From positions 50,246,293 through 50,310,292 of the forward strand of contig OX326961.1 in NCBI GenBank assembly GCA_946800325.1: DNA of 64,000 bases. The letters are read 5' to 3'. The notes beneath the pieces were generated by a model that had not been told where the DNA came from, ran no database searches, and worked only from the letters and a program-made list of their open reading frames with translations. Source of the stretch: Luzula sylvatica (Eukaryota > Streptophyta > Magnoliopsida > Poales > Juncaceae). Position numbers and translations under genes: made by a program. This document shows positions 60,509 through 64,000 of the stretch, in pieces. How positions within the stretch are numbered: position 1 is the first letter of the stretch; every line of letters starts with the position of its first letter.

Positions 60509-63500
60509 ATGAAGCGTGTTTCTTCAAGAAAACCAGGAGAGGCAAGCAAATTCTTTTTCTATTCAACTCCATAAGTTAGTTCCTTTAATTTGGTAGCAAA
60601 ATAAAGTTTTGTTCTTGTATCTCTTTGGCTTGATTGCAGTTGTTCTGGCCAAAGGTGGTGCTGAGGAAATGGCTGAATTTCTCGAGCAAAGACTCGGACT
60701 TCAGTGCTGATGAAGGAGGAGATGACGAAGAGTTCGGCGAAGATGGTAATTATTTTCCATTTTGAATTTTATCTTGGTTAGGTTCCAAGATGGAGAAATC
60801 GAATAACTTGTTTTCGCGTGTATTACCTGGAGTTCTACTACTGAAAACAAATCAAATTTGATAATCAGTAGATTATATTTCGGTTACCACGTTCTTTCGC
60901 TTCGAGAATCTAGAATAAAATAAAAGTTTTGAAAATCGTATGTTATTTTACATGTCATACTCCTTCAATTTGTTTGTATCGATTACAGAAAATTCTGACT
61001 ACGAGGAGGAAAAAGGGAGAAAGCATACTGGACGTCGCAACGATATCGATGGTACTTTTCAAATCATATGCATTTTTGTTCTTTTTTTGGCCTTTTTTTT
61101 GCGAAATTAAAATTATAGATGTTAAGGGTATAATATTTGTTTCCATTTTGAGATGCTAGTGCATGAACTATTAGGAAGGTATGTAGAATTTAATATTGGG
61201 ATAGTTTTTTGTTATTTTATATCTTGAATCTTGAACTTATCCATAGTACAAAAATATTAGCTCTTAATCCATTCTGAAGTGTTTAAACTAAATAATTAAT
61301 TGCATGTTGCAGACCCATTGGAAAGAATCCCTTACAAGTTGAAAAGAAGAAACTCTGAAACTTTTAGGGCACAATACATAAATTCCAAGGAAATCAGGTA
61401 CTGTATTGAATAATATTTTTTTTCAACAAATACTGTAGTGAATTTCCTGATGATGGAATAAAGAATATGGATTTGGAATTTTGTGGAGCTTGATTTCTTG
61501 GTTTTATGCAGGGTCTGCATTGGCACTTGGAACGTAGGTGGTAAAACCCCACCCGATGAATTAGACGTTTCCAATTGGCTCGATACAAACGAACCGGCTG
61601 ATATTTACGTGATTGGGTACAAATGAAATTATCTCTTTTTTTGTCATCTCCAAACTCGAATAGATTTATCATAATTATTTGATTTATCATATTTATCATA
61701 TTTATGTGTTTGTACTATATAAACGGTGTTATACCCGAAATTGTGATCGAACAAATCTCTCCAATTGCTTCCCCGAAGAAAATAAATCTCAGAGAGAACC
61801 CCAATTAAAGAAAATCCAAATGCAAAATAAAAGTATTATTTAAGGGATAAATTTGATATTTTTGTTTTTTAAAGAATATACATGAAAATACCCCTACAAA
61901 AAAAAAGAGTAAACAAAATACAATACCACAAAATCATCTTTAGTCTTGTAAACAACGATACGTGCTTTTTTTGAAAAAAAAAGAAAAAGATTAGCAATCA
62001 TGAACTTTTATACCTCAAAAGTATACTAATTCATGAATTTTATTTTCAGGTTCCAAGAGATTGTTCCATTGAATGCGGGGAACGTGTTCGGTGCAGAGGA
62101 GCACAAACCCATATTGAAATGGGAAGATATTATTCGTGAAAATTTGAACAGAATTGAACGAGAAAAACCTAAAATTAAATGTTTCAGTGATCCTCCTTCA
62201 CCATCCAGATTCAATCCATCTGAAGATGTGATCTCAGCCGTTGTTGACTTGCTACCCGGTAAAGTTAACATACTGATCACTCCACTAGAAGTTTTATAAA
62301 TAAGATGATTTTATTATTTTATTAATCTAACAGGGAATATGGTTTTATTCATTTGCATATTTGTCAAGATATAGAAATGGGTAATTTATTATTTATACTT
62401 TTTAGGTACTGATAGTGATTCTGATTCCGATGAAGAAATCCCCTTTAGCACCATTACTGAAAATGAATCGAATAATAGCCCCAAAAAGGAGATGTTTACG
62501 TCAAAAAGTTTAAATAGATCGAACCATTTTACATATGAAAGGGATGATGAAAATGATTTGGACATTCCCACAGTTAGACAAAAGATGCTCCTAAAATCTC
62601 TTAGCCGATCAGAGAAAATTGGATTAGTATGGCCTGAACAACCGTTAGATTTATTACCTATTGAAAGTTCCAAATTAAAGAGTATGAAATCTTTTAAAGC
62701 CTCGAAATCCTTTAAAGCGGTAAAATCGTGTAGAAATTACGGTTCGTTCAAGGTAATGGACGAGGATTTTTGGAGTATAAGAGAAGGTTTTGTCTCTGAT
62801 TTTGGCTTCAAAAGGAAAAGGTCGCCTTTTGTGAGGATTATAAGCAAGCAAATGGTCGGAGTTTTTGTTTCGATTTGGGTTCGAAGGAGTTTGAGAAAGC
62901 ATATTCATAATTTGAAAGTTTCTACCATCGGTGTTGGTGCCATGGGTTATATTGGAAACAAAGTGAGATTTTATCTTCTCAAATTTAAATTATTACCTTT
63001 TTGTTTCATTTAGTCAATTTTTAATAACTAGATATTTTTTTTTTTGAATAATTCATTTTAAGACTTGTGTCAAATTGGTGACTAGGGTTCCGTATCAGTG
63101 AGCATGTCGATATACCAAACATTATTTTGCTTTGTGTGTACTCATCTCTCCTCTGGCCAGAAAGATGCTGATGTGGCACACAGAACTTCAAATGTTCAAG
63201 AAATACATCGCAGAACTATCTTCGGCTTTGATGTTGGTTTGCCTAAACACATTTACGATCACGAGTATGTTGACCATTTATTTTTACTCCACAAGTTACA
63301 TGGAATTATAATCACACATTGAGTATTATATGCACAGTTAAATATAGTAATTAGTTCAAAATTAGGATCACCGATACCAAGTAGTATACCGGCCAAAATT
63401 TAAATTCACAAAGATAAATAAATAATTCTCTTATCATGTCTTGCAGAAGAATATTTTGGCTTGGGGATTTAAATTATCGCATTGATTTGCCATATGAGAA

Positions 63501-63800
63501 GACGCACAAGCTTATTTCTAAGAAAGACTGGCCCCGATTGTCAGAAAAAGATCAAGTAGCATAACTTTTATAGTTTTCATTTTTGGATTTCAAAAATTTC
63601 AATTATCCGCATAAAATTGAATTTTGTACTAAAACTCTCTTGTTAAATTGATTGAAGCTAATAAAGGAATTGCGAAAAGGGCACGTATTTGACGGGTGGT
63701 TAGAAGGTGTTCTAAATTTCCCTCCTACATACAAATACGATTTTCATTCTGAGAAATATATTGGAGATGATCACAAGGGAGGGAGGAGAACTCCCGCATG
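60509..63800 (+). CDS. Type I inositol polyphosphate 5-phosphatase (plant 5PTase1/2 class), 3' end beyond window
   Basis: Ten exons with consistent phase: 60509-60541, 60640-60745, 60989-61051, 61313-61397, 61512-61616, 62050-62258, 62406-62962, 63086-63264, 63447-63555 and 63658-63800, giving 518 codons plus 2 nt. All introns are GT-AG except the first (GCAAGC...GCAG). Landmarks: N-terminal [19 protein letters not shown]; catalytic fold starting GTWNVGG (89-95); [15 protein letters not shown] (from 120); the plant-specific Ser/Lys-rich insert in exon 7; IGNKGSVSVSM; CTHLSSG; the signature WLGDLNYR (439-446); and FPPTYKYD...RRTPAW just before the cut. Such cytosolic enzymes remove the 5-phosphate of Ins(1,4,5)P3 and related lipids and dampen ABA and calcium signalling. 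The last exon, with the CDR(I/V) motif, lies outside the window. Confidence 0.95.
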
Positions 63801-64000
63801 GTACGCATAGACTTTTAACCTATAAATATTTCATAAACAAAAAAAAGTTTATGTCTAGTTGTATTATTTCTTCTTTTTTATTTTTGTTTTGCGTTCTCAG
63901 TGAAAAATTACAGCTAGTGACTTTATGATGATTAACAATTGTTCGGCAATATGATATTTTATATGAATAAATATTAATCTCTTATTTTCTTGAATTAAAA

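Overview
The window is nuclear DNA of a flowering plant, probably a eudicot. Host genes are spliced or have plant promoter boxes, the DNA is AT-rich, and the protein families are plant ones: a CYP96A-type P450, a plant histone-fold subunit and a plant type I inositol-polyphosphate 5-phosphatase. Only three host genes are convincing, and they sit at the two edges. Left edge: a P450 running off the window (minus strand, 1-1549) and, divergently, an intronless histone-fold gene of the NF-YC13 / DNA polymerase epsilon small-subunit type (2225-2671). Right edge: the first ten exons of a 5-phosphatase (60509-63800, continuing beyond the window).

The ~57 kb between them is a stack of transposable elements. 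Many boundaries can be fixed to the base because target-site duplications (TSDs) survive. From left to right: hAT MITE (4239-4873); PIF/Harbinger-like element (7679-14576) carrying a Copia LTR element (8000-13665); Mutator-like element (MULE, 14780-29023) carrying a solo LTR (14830-16306), an RNase H1 hybrid-binding-domain ORF (17132-17455), a split MuDR-type transposase and a very young Copia element (18199-26533); a Helitron 3' end (29838); a MITE inside a TA microsatellite (30083-30343); a foldback element (35031-37776) split by a second solo LTR (35162-36378); a Harbinger MITE (39275-39714); two hAT MITEs (40474-41098, 41133-41686); an old Copia element (42151-54922) split by a non-autonomous CACTA element (43891-48820) and by a hAT element (50193-53468) that itself holds a Harbinger-like element (51669-53125); a hAT-like element (56785-57442); and two abutting MULE-type MITEs (59533-59831, 59844-60135) just upstream of the 5-phosphatase.

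The most unusual signal is in the interiors of the two younger Copia elements. Their LTR pairs are nearly identical (8 differences in 990 bp; about 9 substitutions in ~327 bp), so they moved recently, yet their coding regions are wrecked. Both interiors are packed with short perfect inverted repeats (stems of 4-10 bp, loops mostly 3-5 nt). In one element more than a dozen share a TTCNN loop while the stems differ. The same element carries a tandemly duplicated 68-71 bp motif whose two copies keep the same hairpin with different, compensating stem sequences. Other notable signals are a 17-copy array of the dyad TCCGTTGYAACGGA next to a perfect mitosis-specific (MSA) element in a solo LTR, and an E2F site plus telo-box in front of the putative replication-factor gene.

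All counts and alignments were made by eye. No database search, folding or alignment program was available.
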